Notes: generated by a model not told the origin, from the sequence alone. DNA of 64,000 nt from Cunninghamella blakesleeana (GCA_017871115.1 JAFCIZ010000001.1:5375501-5439500); one strand, 5' to 3'; shown: positions 13,827 through 26,948, counted from the first letter of the stretch. Made by a program: numbers and translations.

Positions 13827-16632
13827 CTACATTAAAGGATGATCATCAATAAATAAAAACTTATTCATTGTACGAGGATTAAAATAACGGAATCGAGCTT
13901 GTTGTTGACGTGGTTGTTTCTTTGATGATTTTGATTGTTTGGATTCGTCAGGACAAAATGATATAAATTCCGTACTATTATTGTTACTATTATTATTGCT
14001 AAATTGAAAAGATTTTGTATTAGATGAAGTTGTTGATTTCGATGATGGTATTGGTATGGAAGGTGATTTTTTAGTTGAAGCAGTAGATGATGAAGATGAA
14101 GATGATGTGGATGATGTGGATGTAGATGAAATAGGGAATGAAGATAATAAATGATGATTATCTTTAGATGTAGATGATGATTCCTGTTTAATAGGTTTTA
14201 AATTGGCAATGAAGTAATCATTTTTAAAATTAGATTGATTATGATTTGCTGTTGCGGTGGATGATGGTGTTAAAGAAGGAGAAGTAGAAAGTAATAAAGA
14301 TTCAGTTGAGGAAGAAGTAAAAGAGGAAGAGGTAGAACTGGTGGGTGAATTGATGAATGAAAATGCAGTAGCTTGTTGAATAAAAGAAGAATCCAGACGT
14401 TCATGACGTTCAATTTCAGATTTTAACCAATCGCTTACTTGGACCCAATCGCGACGACCTAATCTATATTCCTTGGTTAAATGTAAAATAGATCTTGCTT
14501 TATGTAATCCATAGCGATATTCTTCCATACCAATATCTTTCAAGATCAATTCCTTATCCTTCAAAGAGACACAATTGCGATAGACATCCATACTAAGGGA
14601 AATAATTTCACCAGTACGCCATAATTCATCACGATCAAAAGCACAATGTTTCATTCCTTCATTACAGGTATTAATGGTTCTTAATTGGAGTAAAGCGGTC
14701 TTCAAACATACATTTAAAGATTGTAAAGAGACTTGAGAAGGATGAGGATCATTAGCTTCGGGTAAGAAAGGCATGTGTAAAATAAGACGAGTTGCATTGA
14801 ATTCTACATTTACACGGATGCAGACTACAAATAATTCTTCACAACCATAAGTAAAGCCACTATCGAATTTTAAATAGGTAGGTAAGGATTGGTACATATC
14901 TAATAACTGATTATCGTATTTTCTTAATTGTTCAGCTGTCATTTCAGATTCTTGTTGATAAACAATAGAGAGACAATCAGCTTGGAAGCGCCACCATTTT
15001 AAACAATATTCATCAGCTAAAATACCATGTTCAGTTTCATCAATGTCTTCTTCAAAGACTCGTATGGAATCCACTTCACCTTGACGTAATGTTTTGGGGG
15101 TATTTTTAGCAGTACCAGCGGAATATCTATATATACATACATAGTTATAAATATTTTTTAGGTTATCAATAATAAAATATTAATATAGATAAAAAAAATA
15201 ATATATATATATATATATATAAAAGTAAATATATAAATAATAAAAATAAAGATAAAGATAAGTATTTCCAAAATAAGATTGATTATTAATTATTTTTAAG
15301 GAATTCTTATTATTATTATTATTATTATTATTATTTTAAAAAAAAAAAAAAGGATGATATTTACAAATAAAAATCAATAGACCAGGCATACCACCATAAA
15401 CGAGTATCCATTTCTTTTTCAAAAGAATCATCTTGGTCATCCACCATACGAGGATAGATATCCAATTCCATTAAAGCCGAGATAGCCATACCAGCATAAT
15501 GGTATCTTTTTTCAGGTTTAGCAATGCAACTCATTAATAAAAGAGCCACAATTGACCAACGATCAGGAGTATCAAAGGAAGCTTCTAAACATTGGCGGGC
15601 GCGATCAAAAAAGATTTCTTGTTGTTGTAAAATCAAATCTTCATCATGTAAAAACATTTCCAAACAAGGTCTTGTATGTTGAATAACAGTATGATTAAAA
15701 ACATAACAACAAATAGCATTCACAATCAAAGTATTTTCAGGATGAGGATCAGAGTTATACCAAGCCATAAAGTCTGATTTATTAATAATGGGAGAATAAC
15801 GAACCCAGCAGCAAAAATAAGTATCAATACATGCATCAGCGATTTGCCTTAATGAGATGGTAGTACGAGAAGAAGCAGCAGCAGCTTCGGTTAGCATCTT
15901 ATGACCTAATTCACAGACGCTGGCGAAAAAGTTCACAGGTTTAGATTTATAAAGTTTATTTCTATAAAGGGTGATGCCTTTGGTTGTTGTGTCTTTATTT
16001 TTTTTATTATTATCTTCTTTTGTTGTTGTTGTTGAGGGAGATGAAGTTGAACATAATTTACTAAAAGTATCTACAAGAGATCTTAATTCTGTTGCATTAG
16101 CAATTTTAGCTTCTAAATTTAAACCAGTAGATGAATAAGAGACACTGCATTTATTAAATAAATCACGTAAATTTGTATCTAATTGTTGGGGAATAGGTTG
16201 GTGATGATTAGAAGGAACAATAGGTGAAGGAAGAGTGGTTGATGTTGTTGGTGATATAGGAGAAGTGACGGAATTAGTAGTAGAATAATAGTCGTTATCC
16301 ATAAAAGAAGTGTGATGGTTATGATTCATGATCATAGAAGAGCCATCATCTTCTGAAGTTGGAGAGGTGGAAAAGTTGGATATTTGTGATTCTTTACGTG
16401 GTCTAGGTATAATGCTATGATGAAATTGTGGTGGAGAAGGAGAAGATAAATAGTTTTTATTATTTTTTAAATAAGAAACATCAGGATGAGGTGATTGTAA
16501 TTCAAAACGATCCCAGTCAAAAGGAAGATTGATCTGTGAAGGAACAAACTGAAATTCAGAATCTTGAGAATCTTGCCATGAACCGTCATAACGTATTCTT
16601 TTATGTGAGTGATCTACTGTATCAAAAGGCAT
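13827..16632 (-). CDS. Fungal-specific transcription factor domain protein, no visible zinc cluster
   Basis: Two exons (15365-16632 and 13827-15126) give 855 residues. The middle region, about residues 240-620, matches the fungal-specific transcription factor domain that normally follows a Zn2Cys6 cluster: FFASVCELGHKM, YFCCWVRYSPIINKSDF, MAISALMELDIYPRM and the signature WWYAWSIDFYLYSAG. No CxxCx6C motif is present at the N-terminus, which begins MPFDTVDHSHKRIRYDG, and I see no cluster-encoding exon upstream. Both ends are Ser/Thr/Asn-rich, as in activation regions. It may be a regulator acting without its own DNA-binding domain, or an exon may be hidden upstream. Target genes are unknown. 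Confidence 0.8.
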
Positions 16633-17416
16633 TTATATTATTGTTATTATTAATATATTATTATTATTATTATTATAAAAAGAAGTAGAAGGAACAATAA
16701 AAATATGAATGAATTAAAAAAAAAGAATAGATTTAAAAAAAAATGAAAATAAAAAGAAAGAAAGAAAGAAAGAGGAAGGAAGAAATAAATAAACAAAAAG
16801 AAAGTAAAGTGAAATATATATAAAAAAAATTAATAATATATATTAGAGGATAAATGAAAAAAAAAAAAGAAAGAAAGAAAAAGAGAGAGAAAGAGAAAAA
16901 GATAATTTTTTTTTCAAATTCACCATTTAAAGGTACCAATATAATGTGACACCATGATTTTATTTTTTTTTTCTTTGTAAGACTTTCACCTGCTGTGATT
17001 AAACTCTATTGCTGAGTTACTTTGGCACCTTCTTTTTTTTTTTTTTTACAAGGATAATAATCTCTCTCCCTCTCTCTCTCTCTGCCTTATTTTCCCTATA
17101 ATATTTTTATTATATCATATTTATAATGTACAACGGAAAAAAAAAATAAAAAAAAAAAGCTTAAAAAAATATATAAAAGTAAAATGGTAATCAAAACAAT
17201 ATAAACATACATATTATTAAAATTACCTTCTCACCTCATTTTTTTTTAAATCTTCTCATTAATAAAAATAAATATATATATATATATTTCAATTTATTTC
17301 TATCTCCAAGAAAAATAGGTTTCAGATAATTAAAAGAAGTATTATTAAAATCCCATTTGGTTGGTCAATTTTAGGTACCGTTTGAATGTCTATATTTCAT
17401 TGACAGGTTAACAATA

Positions 17417-17427
17417 AATAATAGCAC

Positions 17428-17492
<65 letters not shown>

Positions 17493-17506
17493 TAGTGTTA
17501 TTATTA
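17417..17506. repeat. (TAA)n microsatellite flanked by imperfect inverted repeats
   Basis: About twenty TAA units (17428-17492) lie between AATAATAGCACTA (17417-17429) and TAGTGTTATTATT (17493-17505), which are inverted copies with one mismatch. The block could fold as a hairpin. Confidence 0.85.
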
Positions 17507-19140
17507 TTAAGAGGTTAAAGCCACTTTTTAAAATAAATAATTAATTTGTTCTAGTATCGCGCAAGATATACTTTTTTTCACATCAGATGCTCATGATATT
17601 ATCTTATTCCAGATTCAGTATTCTAGTTACACCAAAAAGGTACTACCATTGTAAAAAAAAAAAGAATGAAAGAAAAAAAAATGATTGGCTCCCAGTTAGA
17701 ATATAGTTCATTATTACCATTTACTTTCACTACGCTAAACCTTTTTGAATTTTAATATTTATATATATATAATTGATATACTATTGTTTCCTTTAATGCT
17801 ATAGATAAATCAATTTATGTTTATCTATAAAAAAAAATTTTTTTATAATGATAAAAACAAAAGATCATGACCTGAATATTATATAATTGAAAATGTCAAA
17901 TGATTTTCATTTTGTTTATTAATTTAAAAAAAAAAAAAAAAGTAGTTATATATAGATATTATATTAATTTAAAAAAAAGGATTATCATTTTTTTTTATAT
18001 ATTACAAGTAAATGTACTTCATCTCAAAAAATAGAAAACTATTTTTGGGAATTTTATAAAAAAAAAAACTATAAAATAAGCAAATCTCACATGAGATACG
18101 GTTATGACTCCGAATCGACGATGTTTACCAATCATTCTAAATGATAAAATAATAAATAATATAAATAATAATTAACTTTCTATCCATATTTATACATCAT
18201 GTTGATCATACCTTTTTTCATTGTTTATGGCGTTATATCCGCCTCGGCATTCATATCCATAAAATATTACATTTTTTTATATATAAAAAAAAAGCTTCGC
18301 CAAGGATTCTCGGATTTCAATAATAAAAATTGATTGATTGATTGATTTTATATATATATATATATATATATCAATGGATTTTAAAAAAATACATATGTGC
18401 ATATAAAGCGAAAATTAAAAAAAAAAGATCATAATATAAAAATAACTTTCCAAACCTTATATTCGGGAAAAAAAAGAATATTTCTAATGAATATCGAGAA
18501 AAACGGAAAAAGTAAATAAGAATATACTTTAATGTGACATGTGATACATCTATATCTAATAGGTAATATATATACATATATATATATAAATATATTGATA
18601 GACAACAATAGACTTATCTTAGATAAATGATGATTACATAAATAATAATAATAAATAATCTTTATATTTTAAAGGTTATCTTTATTTTGAGGTTATCTTG
18701 AGAAAAAAAAAAAACTAATCGAAAGTTTATCGATAAACTTGTATAAAAATAAATATATTTATATTTATATTTATATTTATATATAAAAGTATTCTTGGTT
18801 ACCATGAGAATTGCGTCATTAGCTATAAATCAAGAATCATACGTTGCATATATGGAAAAGAATGAAGTATTTAACTTTTAATGTTTCTTTAAAAATAATA
18901 TACAACTTAAAATGATAAAAGAAAAAATATAATTTTTTTAAATACAAGCTTATTTGGTATTTCTCTTTACAATATAGTTTCTTTTTTTAACCCTTTTTTA
19001 ATGGAATCTTTTTTTTAATATCGGTACCATCTTCCTTTATAATGAAACTCCTTCCCAACGATTTGTTCTTTTACTATTTCTTTATTAATTATTCTATTTT
19101 TTATACTCTACATAAATAGCATCATTATTGTTATCACTCT

Positions 19141-19143
<3 letters not shown>

Positions 19144-19188
<45 letters not shown>
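19144..19188. repeat. (AT)n microsatellite upstream of iPGM
   Basis: Long AT dinucleotide run about 215 bases before the iPGM start codon, in its probable promoter. Confidence 0.9.
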
Positions 19189-19190
<2 letters not shown>

Positions 19191-19400
19191 GATTTTATTT
19201 GTTAAAATAATATAATATGCCTAGGTATATAAAAAAAAGTGATCAAGGATTTTAAACCTCCGCTCGCACTGTAATTTTTTAGTGTTATTTTTTTGGGGAC
19301 CATCAACAATAATTTTTTTTTTCTCTTCCTCATAAATTTTTTTACACTCTTTTTTTTTTACACCTTCTCTCTTTATTATTACTATTATTAATAAATAAAA

Positions 19401-21221
19401 ATGCCAGGCGGTGGTCAAAATCCTAAAGAAAAACAAGCTCCTAAAGAAAAGGTATGTCTTATATGTATTGATGGATGGGGTGTATCTAAAGAAGAAGATC
19501 ATAAAGGTGATGCCATTTATAATACCGAAACACCAGTAATGGATGCTTTTGAAAAAGAACAAGCTTATGTTGATATTGCTGCTCATGGTCGTAGCGTTGG
19601 TCTTCCCGATGGTTTGATGGGTAACTCTGAAGTGGGTCATTTAAATATTGGTGCTGGACGCGTTGTTTATCAAGTAAGTGATGAACATATATATATATAT
19701 ATATATATTGAGAAAAAAAAAACGTCTAGAAAAAACACTGGGTTTGAAACATTCTATAATACAAAAAAAACGTATTAAAAAAAATATACCCAACAGAAAA
19801 AAAAATGACCAGGGGCCATACTACGTGAATTAGACTAAAAAAAAAAATTATATACAACTAACCTTTATCGTTCTTCTTTTTATTACTATTAATGTCGTCA
19901 TTATTATCATTAATAGGATATCGTACGCATTGATTTAACTAAAGAAAAAGGTGAATTTGGATCAGTAGATAATATTAAAGCTGCTTTTGATAGAGCCAAA
20001 GATAAATCAGGACGTCTTCACTTCTTGGGTTTACTTTCAGATGGAGGGGTACATTCACATATCGACCATTTACTTTCCTTATTGAAAGCAGCCAAAGAAG
20101 CCGGTGTTCCTGAAACCTATATTCATTGTTTTGGGGATGGACGTGACACAGCACCTAAATCCATGACTAAATATTTAAAACAATTACAAGATACCATCAA
20201 GGAATTGGATTATGGTACTATTGCCGACATCACCGGACGTTATTATGCTATGGATCGTGATAAGAGATGGGAACGTGTACAATATGCTTTTGATGCTTTA
20301 TTAACAGGTGAAGGTGAAAAAAAGGAAGATCCTATTCAAGCTGTAGAAGAACGTTATGAAGCTGGAGAAACAGACGAATTTTTAAAACCTATCATCCTCA
20401 GCAGTGAAGGTCAAATCAAAGAAAATGATACTCTCTTCTTTTTCAATTTCCGATCAGATCGTATGCGTGAAATTACTCAAGCCCTTGGTATTGCTCCCTC
20501 TCCATGCAAAGGCGCTGATGAAAAGATTCCTAAAGGTATTGAAATTTACACCATGACTCAATACAAGTCCGATTTTCCTTTCAAGGTAGCTTTCCCTGCT
20601 CAAGAAATGGATAATGTTTTAGCTGAATGGCTTGCTAAAAATGATATCCCCCAAATGCACATTGCTGAAACTGAAAAATATGCCCACGTTACCTTCTTCT
20701 TTAATGGTGGTAGTGAAGCTCAATTTGAAAAAGAAGACCGTGGTTTGATTGCTTCTCCCAAAGTAGCCACTTACGATTTACAACCTGAAATGAGTGCTCA
20801 ACCTGTTGCTGACCGTGTTGCTGAAGAAATTAACAGCGGTAAGTATCCCTTCGTAATGTGTAACTTTGCTCCTCCCGATATGGTAGGTCATACTGGTGTT
20901 TATGAAGCCGCCTTGAAAGGTGTTACCGCTACTGATACTGCCATTGGTACCATTTGGGAAGCTTGTAAAAAGAATGGCTATGTTTTATTTGTTACTGCCG
21001 ACCATGGTAATGCCGAAAAAATGTTATCCGATGATCATTCTTCCCCTCATACTGCTCATACTTGCAATCCTGTTCCTTTCATTATGGCTTCCGAAAAGGG
21101 TTACAAGTTTGTTGATGATGCTAAAGGTGCTCTCTGTGATGTCGCTCCTACAATCCTTCGTACAATGGGTCTTGATATTCCCAAAGAAATGTCTGGTAAA
21201 AGTTTATTAAAGGAAAATTAG
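19401..21221 (+). CDS. 2,3-bisphosphoglycerate-independent phosphoglycerate mutase
   Basis: Two exons (19401-19673 and 19917-21221) give 525 residues, typical for cofactor-independent mutases. The enzyme interconverts 3- and 2-phosphoglycerate in glycolysis and gluconeogenesis using two Mn ions and a phosphoserine. Visible are the metal ligand Asp24 in CIDGWG, the catalytic Ser76 in GNSEVGH, the substrate-binding segments GLLSDGGVHSH and FGDGRD, ITGRYYAMDRDKRWER, and the C-terminal metal sites PPDMVGHTG and TADHGNAEKM. This family is unrelated to the dPGM used by budding yeast and is common in plants, bacteria and filamentous fungi. Exon 2 has more C-ending codons than its neighbours, consistent with high expression. 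The start is the ATG after the CT-rich leader. Confidence 0.96.
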
Positions 21222-22334
21222 ATCAATATATATAAATAGAGTGTAATATCTATATATACGCATGTACGTATGGTTTTTTTTTCTTTTTTCTTTTTAATTC
21301 ATTAAATAAAAATAAAAATAAATGTAAATGTTATTGTAGATGATATATAATTTAGATATACAGTTTTTTTTTTTTTTTTTTTGATGCGTATACTTCATTT
21401 TTGATCAGATCATATAAATGATTTGTTTTTATCGTGAGTAAAATAAGGTAATGGTGCCTGGGATCATTAAAATAATTTAATATAAACAATTAATATTAAT
21501 AATTAATATTATTTTTATTATTTTTATTATTTTAAAAAAACTAATATCTTAAAAATTATTATATGTAACATTAAAATAATTTATGATGCATAAACTTTTT
21601 TCTGATTCTTTATTTATAACACCGAATCAAAAAAAACAAACAACCTGATCATTTCCTATTTTAGTAATTGATAACAAAAACATTCATATATTATTTATTA
21701 TTTATTAAATTATTTTAATATTATTCTTATTATTTAAACAATAAGATAATATTATATTATATTATTTGAGTAAATTAATCAAATCAAGATACAAAACTTT
21801 TAATAAATGATATCACTTTTACCTACGCAGAATTTTAAAAGTTAATCTTTATTTTTTAAAAAAAAAAATAAAGATCAAGAATCCCATAGTTATAGTTTAT
21901 ATTTACTTTTATATACATTAATACTATATATGTATTATGCATACTTTAATTTTGTATGATCATACAAAAAAAAAAAAAAAGGAAAATACGCTCGAAAGGA
22001 AATAGTCTCAAATATAAGATTCTCCCGTTAAAGATGGATATTTTAATCAAAGTTTCATTATCTTGATTTTCTATTTTGTTAATTAAAAATAAAGATAAAT
22101 ATGGTTATTGATATTCATTTCTAAAAAAAAGGAATAAGCACGTAAACCTTATTTTATTTTCGTTTTCATAAGTATATTACATATATATATATATCTTTTG
22201 ATCTACCGAGTCTAACTTTTTTTAATTTTTTTCATATTATATTCTAAAGAAATGTTTATTCCTATCTTCCTCTACGTAGTAAAATGGTAATTTTTTTTTA
22301 AAAAAAATTAATCATTCTCTATCTTTTTTCTCAT

Positions 22335-22373
<39 letters not shown>

Positions 22374-23315
22374 GAATGTATATAAATTAGTATCTTTAAA
22401 TTAATTTAACAAATACGCGTATACTAATTATTCTATTATTTTTTAATAATTCAAGTTAAATATAATCCTTTAAATAGATCTCTGAATTTCGGTGGTCATT
22501 GCGTGAAAATTAAACTATATATTAAAAATGGTTATATCATCGATCTACTAAAACTTCGATTCGATTGGCATATTATTTATGAAACTAAATGATTATTTAG
22601 CTTAAATATGAATATTTAAATAAATCAGATAATAGTCAAGAATATTGTATAAAATTTAATAAACTTTCAGAGCGTGATCGTGTTAACGATCTGTTATAAT
22701 TTCTAATCATTCGATTTATTATCTTTGAAGTTAAATAGTTATTAAGCTTTAAAATTCATCTTTGAATCGTCGTTTCCGTATTTAAAAAATGAAATAGTAA
22801 ACATAGTTCATTACTTTTTTATGTTCCAAGAATCATTCATTTTAAAATAAATAAATAATATATTTGGATAGAAGGTAAAAAGAAGTAAAAGTATAGTTTT
22901 TTTTATTATAAAACATAAATTAAAAATATTATTAAAATTATTGATAAAAAAAAAGGTACACGGGAATTGGTAAGAAAAGCTGATATTTTTTTTTTTTTTA
23001 GGCGACTTTACCGTATAGTAGAATTAAAAATTATCATTATACGTATAATACTTTGAAAACAATGATATTAATATCTACCTTTAAAAAAAAAGGGGATTTT
23101 AAGACCTATATTTAATATCTTATTCTTTATATAGATAAGAGGGCTAGAAAAAAAAAATAAGGTGATGATGCTTGGACATTCAAAAAAATGAACTTTTTAA
23201 TGCTGGTAAAAACTGCTGAGTTTTAAAAATAAAATGTTTATTTTATTATGTCAAATTTTTTTTCTTTTTTTTTCTTTTTTTTTTTTTAATCTATCCTTAA
23301 AATAAATATAAAAAC
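21222..23315. other. Gene-poor 2.1 kb spacer
   Basis: AT-rich DNA between iPGM and the seryl-tRNA synthetase. It contains an AT dinucleotide block at 22334-22373, poly-T near 21364-21382 and scattered A-tracts. Every frame is short and broken. No gene or RNA recognised. Confidence 0.5.
22334..22373. repeat. Interrupted (AT)n microsatellite
   Basis: AT dinucleotide run broken once by a C, in the spacer upstream of the seryl-tRNA synthetase. Confidence 0.85.
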
Positions 23316-25162
23316 ATGTTAAGGCAAAAGGTTTTTCATAAAACCTTTTTTCAAAAATCATTTTACATACCCTTTATAAACAAACATAACACAACAATAT
23401 TAAATCAACGACGATTATTAAGTTTTACTTTAATCCATAAAAATAAGGAATCAGAACATACAGTTGATCTTGAAAGAATAGCGCCTCAGTTGGACTATAA
23501 ATACTTGATAGATAATGTAGAAACTATAAAAAAGAATATGCAGCAAAGAAAATATGATAGTGAGACGATCGATCAAGTGAAGCAGTTACATGAGCAACAG
23601 CAACAGTTACAAGCTCAATTAACCAAATACGAAGAGGAACGCGATAAAGTGAATCAGTTGATTCGTCAAGCTTCGTCCAAACAAGCCCGTCAACAGTATA
23701 TTGAACAAGCAAAACAATGGAAAGAGCAACTCAAAGGGGTATCGGATCAACTGGATTATATACAACAAGAGATGGAAACACATGCTTTATTAATACCCAA
23801 TCAAACACACCCAAAAGTACCGATAGGTGATGAAACCAAAGCAACGATAATCAAAACCATTGGCCAACCACGTACAATCCAACAAGAGCCTGCATTAAAA
23901 GATCATGTAACTTTAGCAGAACAATTAAACATGATCGATTTCGAACAAGCGTCTTTAGTAACGGGATCTAAATGGTATTATTTAAAAAATCATGGTGCTT
24001 GGTTAGAATTGGCCCTTATTCAATATGCTATGATGAAAGCATCTGAAAAGGGATATCAAGCGGTGATTACACCCGACGTTGTACGCACTAATATTGCTTA
24101 TGGATGTGGATTTCAGCCGAGAAAATCAGAGGCATCACAAATTTATCATGTTTCAACAGCAAGTACGATGCATACCACCGCACCTAAATTATGCTTAACA
24201 GGAACAGCCGAAATCCCGTTAACTGGTTTATTTGCTAAACAATTGATGAAAGAAGAGCAATTACCTTATCGTGTGGTTGGGTTAGGCCATGCTTTTCGTG
24301 CTGAAGCTGGTCATGGGTCTGCTAATGAACGTGGGTTATATAGAGTTCATCAATTTTCAAAAGTTGAGCTATTTGCTGTCTCCACCCCTGATCAAAGTCA
24401 GGACCTTTTGGAAGAATTTCGTCTTTTACAAGAAGAAATGTTTACTGAACTAGGCCTTTGTTTCCGGTAAACAAAATAAAATACAGCTTGAAAAAGAAAG
24501 TGGAAAAATGATATTATCAAAACCGAAAAAAAGAAGAAGAAAAATATAAAAGATATAGGAAAAAAAAATAAAAGAGTATTATTCAGTACAATACAAAAAA
24601 AATAAAAGGAAATAGTATCGTTCATTCATGATTTTTTTTCCTTCAATTTTTTATTTTATTTCTAATAGTGTTTTGGATATGCCGACAGAAGAATTAGGAG
24701 CAAGTGCTTATAGAAAATATGATATAGAAGCTTGGATGCCTGGTAAAAATGATTGGGGTGAAGTAAGTCTAAATAATATATAGGAATGTTAGGATGTATT
24801 ATATTTGAGAAAGAAAAAATGGTTTTTTTTAATGTTTATATATATATATATATACTATTATTCATATTGTACATAAATAGATATCATCAACGTCAAACTG
24901 TACAGATTATCAAACGAGAAGATTAGATATTAGATATTTATCTAGCCAATTTAAAGAGAATGTAGGTAGTAAAGACGTTCGTGTCCCATGGCATATTAAA
25001 GAAAAATGGGTACATTTTTGTCATACTTTAAATGGAACAGCTATGGCCATCCCTCGCGTTATTATTGCAATTCTGGAAACACACCAACAATCAGATGGAT
25101 CTATCGTTGTGCCTAAAGTGTTACAAAAATGGATACCTGGTTCACCAACTGTACTGAAATAG
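23316..25162 (+). CDS. Seryl-tRNA synthetase, probably mitochondrial
   Basis: Three exons (23316-24466, 24669-24762, 24881-25162) give 508 residues. The enzyme charges tRNA-Ser. After a basic N-terminal stretch (about 40 residues, [16 protein letters not shown]...) that looks like a mitochondrial presequence, there is a coiled tRNA-binding arm (about 60-150), then the class II core. Seen are LTGTAEIPL, motif 2 ([11 protein letters not shown] with [10 protein letters not shown]) and motif 3 in exon 3 ([11 protein letters not shown]). It resembles the organellar or bacterial type more than cytosolic SerRS, which carries a basic C-terminal extension absent here. The mitochondrial location is inferred from the leader and that type. 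Upstream the spacer is poly-T rich. Confidence 0.92.
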
Positions 25163-26224
25163 ATGAATCATCATCATTATTCTTTTGTTTTATATATATA
25201 TATAGATAGATAGATAGTGTATTTTTTTTTTTTTATATTTATTTTTAATACATATATTAATTAATGGTGGCATGAATGAATCATATTATTTTTATTATTA
25301 ATTTATCCTACGATTTCATTGGTTAAATATGAGGCGTAAAAAAAAATTAGTGAGGTGAATGAAAAAATTTATGTCAGATTATAATCTCAGAGTGTGTACC
25401 AATAAAAAATAAGTATTAATCTTCCTATTTAATATATCATTTTTTTTCTCTCATAATAACAAAAACAAATAAATAAATAAAGCATATATAAATTAAAATA
25501 AAATAATGATTAACCATAGTAATATATTCCATTTTAACTATATTTTTATTTTTATTATTAAGAAAAGATGATCTATTTAAAATAAAAAGGAAATATATTA
25601 AAAAAAGTGCAATAAGTAAAAAATGAAATATGGGATACACGTTTTAATAAAAATAAAAAAAAAAGAAAAAACCTTGCCAAGGTGAACAAAATCATTTGAT
25701 TGGTCTTTTTTTTTTTTAAGTGATATCGCGCTATGATAAAAAAAACACGCTTATTCTCACTCACTCTCACTCTCTTAATAACTCGCTTCATTAGACTCTC
25801 TCTCTCACTCCTCACTTCACTCCCCCATCCCCTTAAACACTTTTCCCAAGCTTTAGCTGTCTTTAAATTTTTTCTCTCTATTATTATTATTATTATTATT
25901 ATTATTTTTCACTCACACACACAGTCTTATTACGCTTAGATTTTTGATTCCTCTCTTTTTTTTTCTCTCTTTTCTCTCTTATACACTTTTTTTTTTAATT
26001 TTTATTTTTTCACTTTATATTAATATAGTAAGTATATATTGTCATATAACCATACTTATTTTTTTTTTTTTTTTTTTAAAAAAAATTTTTTTTTTTATTT
26101 TATAAATATTATTATATATAAATATATATAAATATATATAAAAATATATATATATCTTTTTTATTTATTTATTTATTAATATATTATTCATCTTTTTCAT
26201 CTACTTTTTATTAGAATAAAAAAA
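25163..26224. other. Upstream region of NHP6 with CT-rich tract
   Basis: The first part is AT-rich 3' flank of the synthetase gene. From about 25740 to 25985 the plus strand is rich in CT and CTCACT runs, a pattern common near fungal transcription starts of strongly expressed genes. A good donor and acceptor pair lies between it and the NHP6 ATG. Frames at 25437-25939 are low complexity and are not called. Confidence 0.5.
26028..26214 (+). other. Predicted 5' UTR intron of the NHP6 gene
   Basis: A strong donor GTAAGT at 26028 and an acceptor ATTAG ending at 26214, ten bases before the start codon, bracket 187 bases of poly-T and AT repeats. The CT-rich DNA upstream would be the leader exon. 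Inferred only from splice signals. Confidence 0.4.
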
Positions 26225-26948
26225 ATGGCTAAAGATACAAAGAAAGAAACTAAAGCCTCCAAGCGTGGAAAGAAAGATCCTAGCGCCCCTAAACGTGGTC
26301 TCTCCGCTTATATGTTCTTCTCTCAAGCTAACCGTAACAAAGTAAAGGAAGAAAATCCTGATGCTACCTTTGGTAAATAAATATAATAATCATAGTAATA
26401 TTAATAATATATATCTACTATTTTGGATACGCGTGTTCTATATACTAATAATAATAATGATCCATCTATTTTATTTTATATTTTAATAGGTCAATTAGGT
26501 AAGATCTTGGGTGAAAAATGGAAGAACATGTCTGATGAAGAAAAGAAGGTAAATAATTAATAATAAACATATATCTATATACATATACGAACATTTGATG
26601 ATGATGACAAGTAAAAATCATACTCATATTATATATATTTATCTTTAATAATAATAAAACCATATATTTTCATTATATAGCCTTATGTTCAACAAGCTGA
26701 AAAAGATAAGGCCCGTTATGAAGCTGAAAAAGCCAAACTTGTAAGTATTGATCAAAATAATAATAATAAAAATCATAATAATATTATTAGTTCAGATAGG
26801 TGGGGAGAAAAAAAAAAGGAATTTTTTTTAGTGAGCGAAAAAAAATTTTTATTATAACGCGCTATCATAAAAAAAATTAAATAAAATTTTGGTTTGAACT
26901 CACCTCTCCCCCCCTTATTTATTTTTTCTTATATTTTGATAGGCTTAA
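26225..26948 (+). CDS. NHP6-like HMG-box protein
   Basis: Four exons (26225-26372, 26490-26548, 26681-26740, 26943-26948) give 90 residues, close to the size of yeast Nhp6. It is a non-histone chromatin protein that bends DNA and assists FACT. A Lys-rich N-terminal arm (to about residue 18) precedes one HMG box beginning [17 protein letters not shown], with [20 protein letters not shown] and ending in [18 protein letters not shown]. The last exon holds only the final Ala codon and the stop, after a 202-base intron; the resulting Leu-Ala end matches the Leu-Ala end of yeast Nhp6. If that intron were kept, the tail would extend by a low-complexity Asn/Lys stretch. Many codons end in C or G, suggesting high expression. 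Confidence 0.93.

Larger units (their letters stand above)
16633..19400. other. Gene-poor 2.8 kb spacer
   Basis: Divergent promoters of the transcription factor (-) and iPGM (+) lie here. It is very AT-rich, with A-tracts, a TAA repeat near 17.45 kb and an AT repeat near 19.16 kb. Frames at 16733-16939 and 18371-18577 are Phe/Leu/Ile low-complexity strings and are not called. A CT-rich run is at 17062-17083. No tRNA-like cloverleaf or B-box was found by eye. Confidence 0.5.

Noticed and set aside
16733..16939. 68-codon Phe/Leu-rich frame on the minus strand
   Set aside because: Arises from A-tracts; examined as a possible zinc-cluster exon of the transcription factor but has no cysteine pattern.
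17428..17492. TAA repeat as a CRISPR-like array
   Set aside because: Pure trinucleotide microsatellite without spacers, in a eukaryotic genome.
16633..23315. tRNA or other structured RNA genes in the two large spacers
   Set aside because: No B-box-like GGTTCGAATCC or cloverleaf pairing found by eye on either strand; a covariance-model scan would be needed to exclude divergent ones.
25437..25939. Overlapping frames on both strands
   Set aside because: Low complexity in the CT-rich leader and 3' flank; no shared homology pattern.
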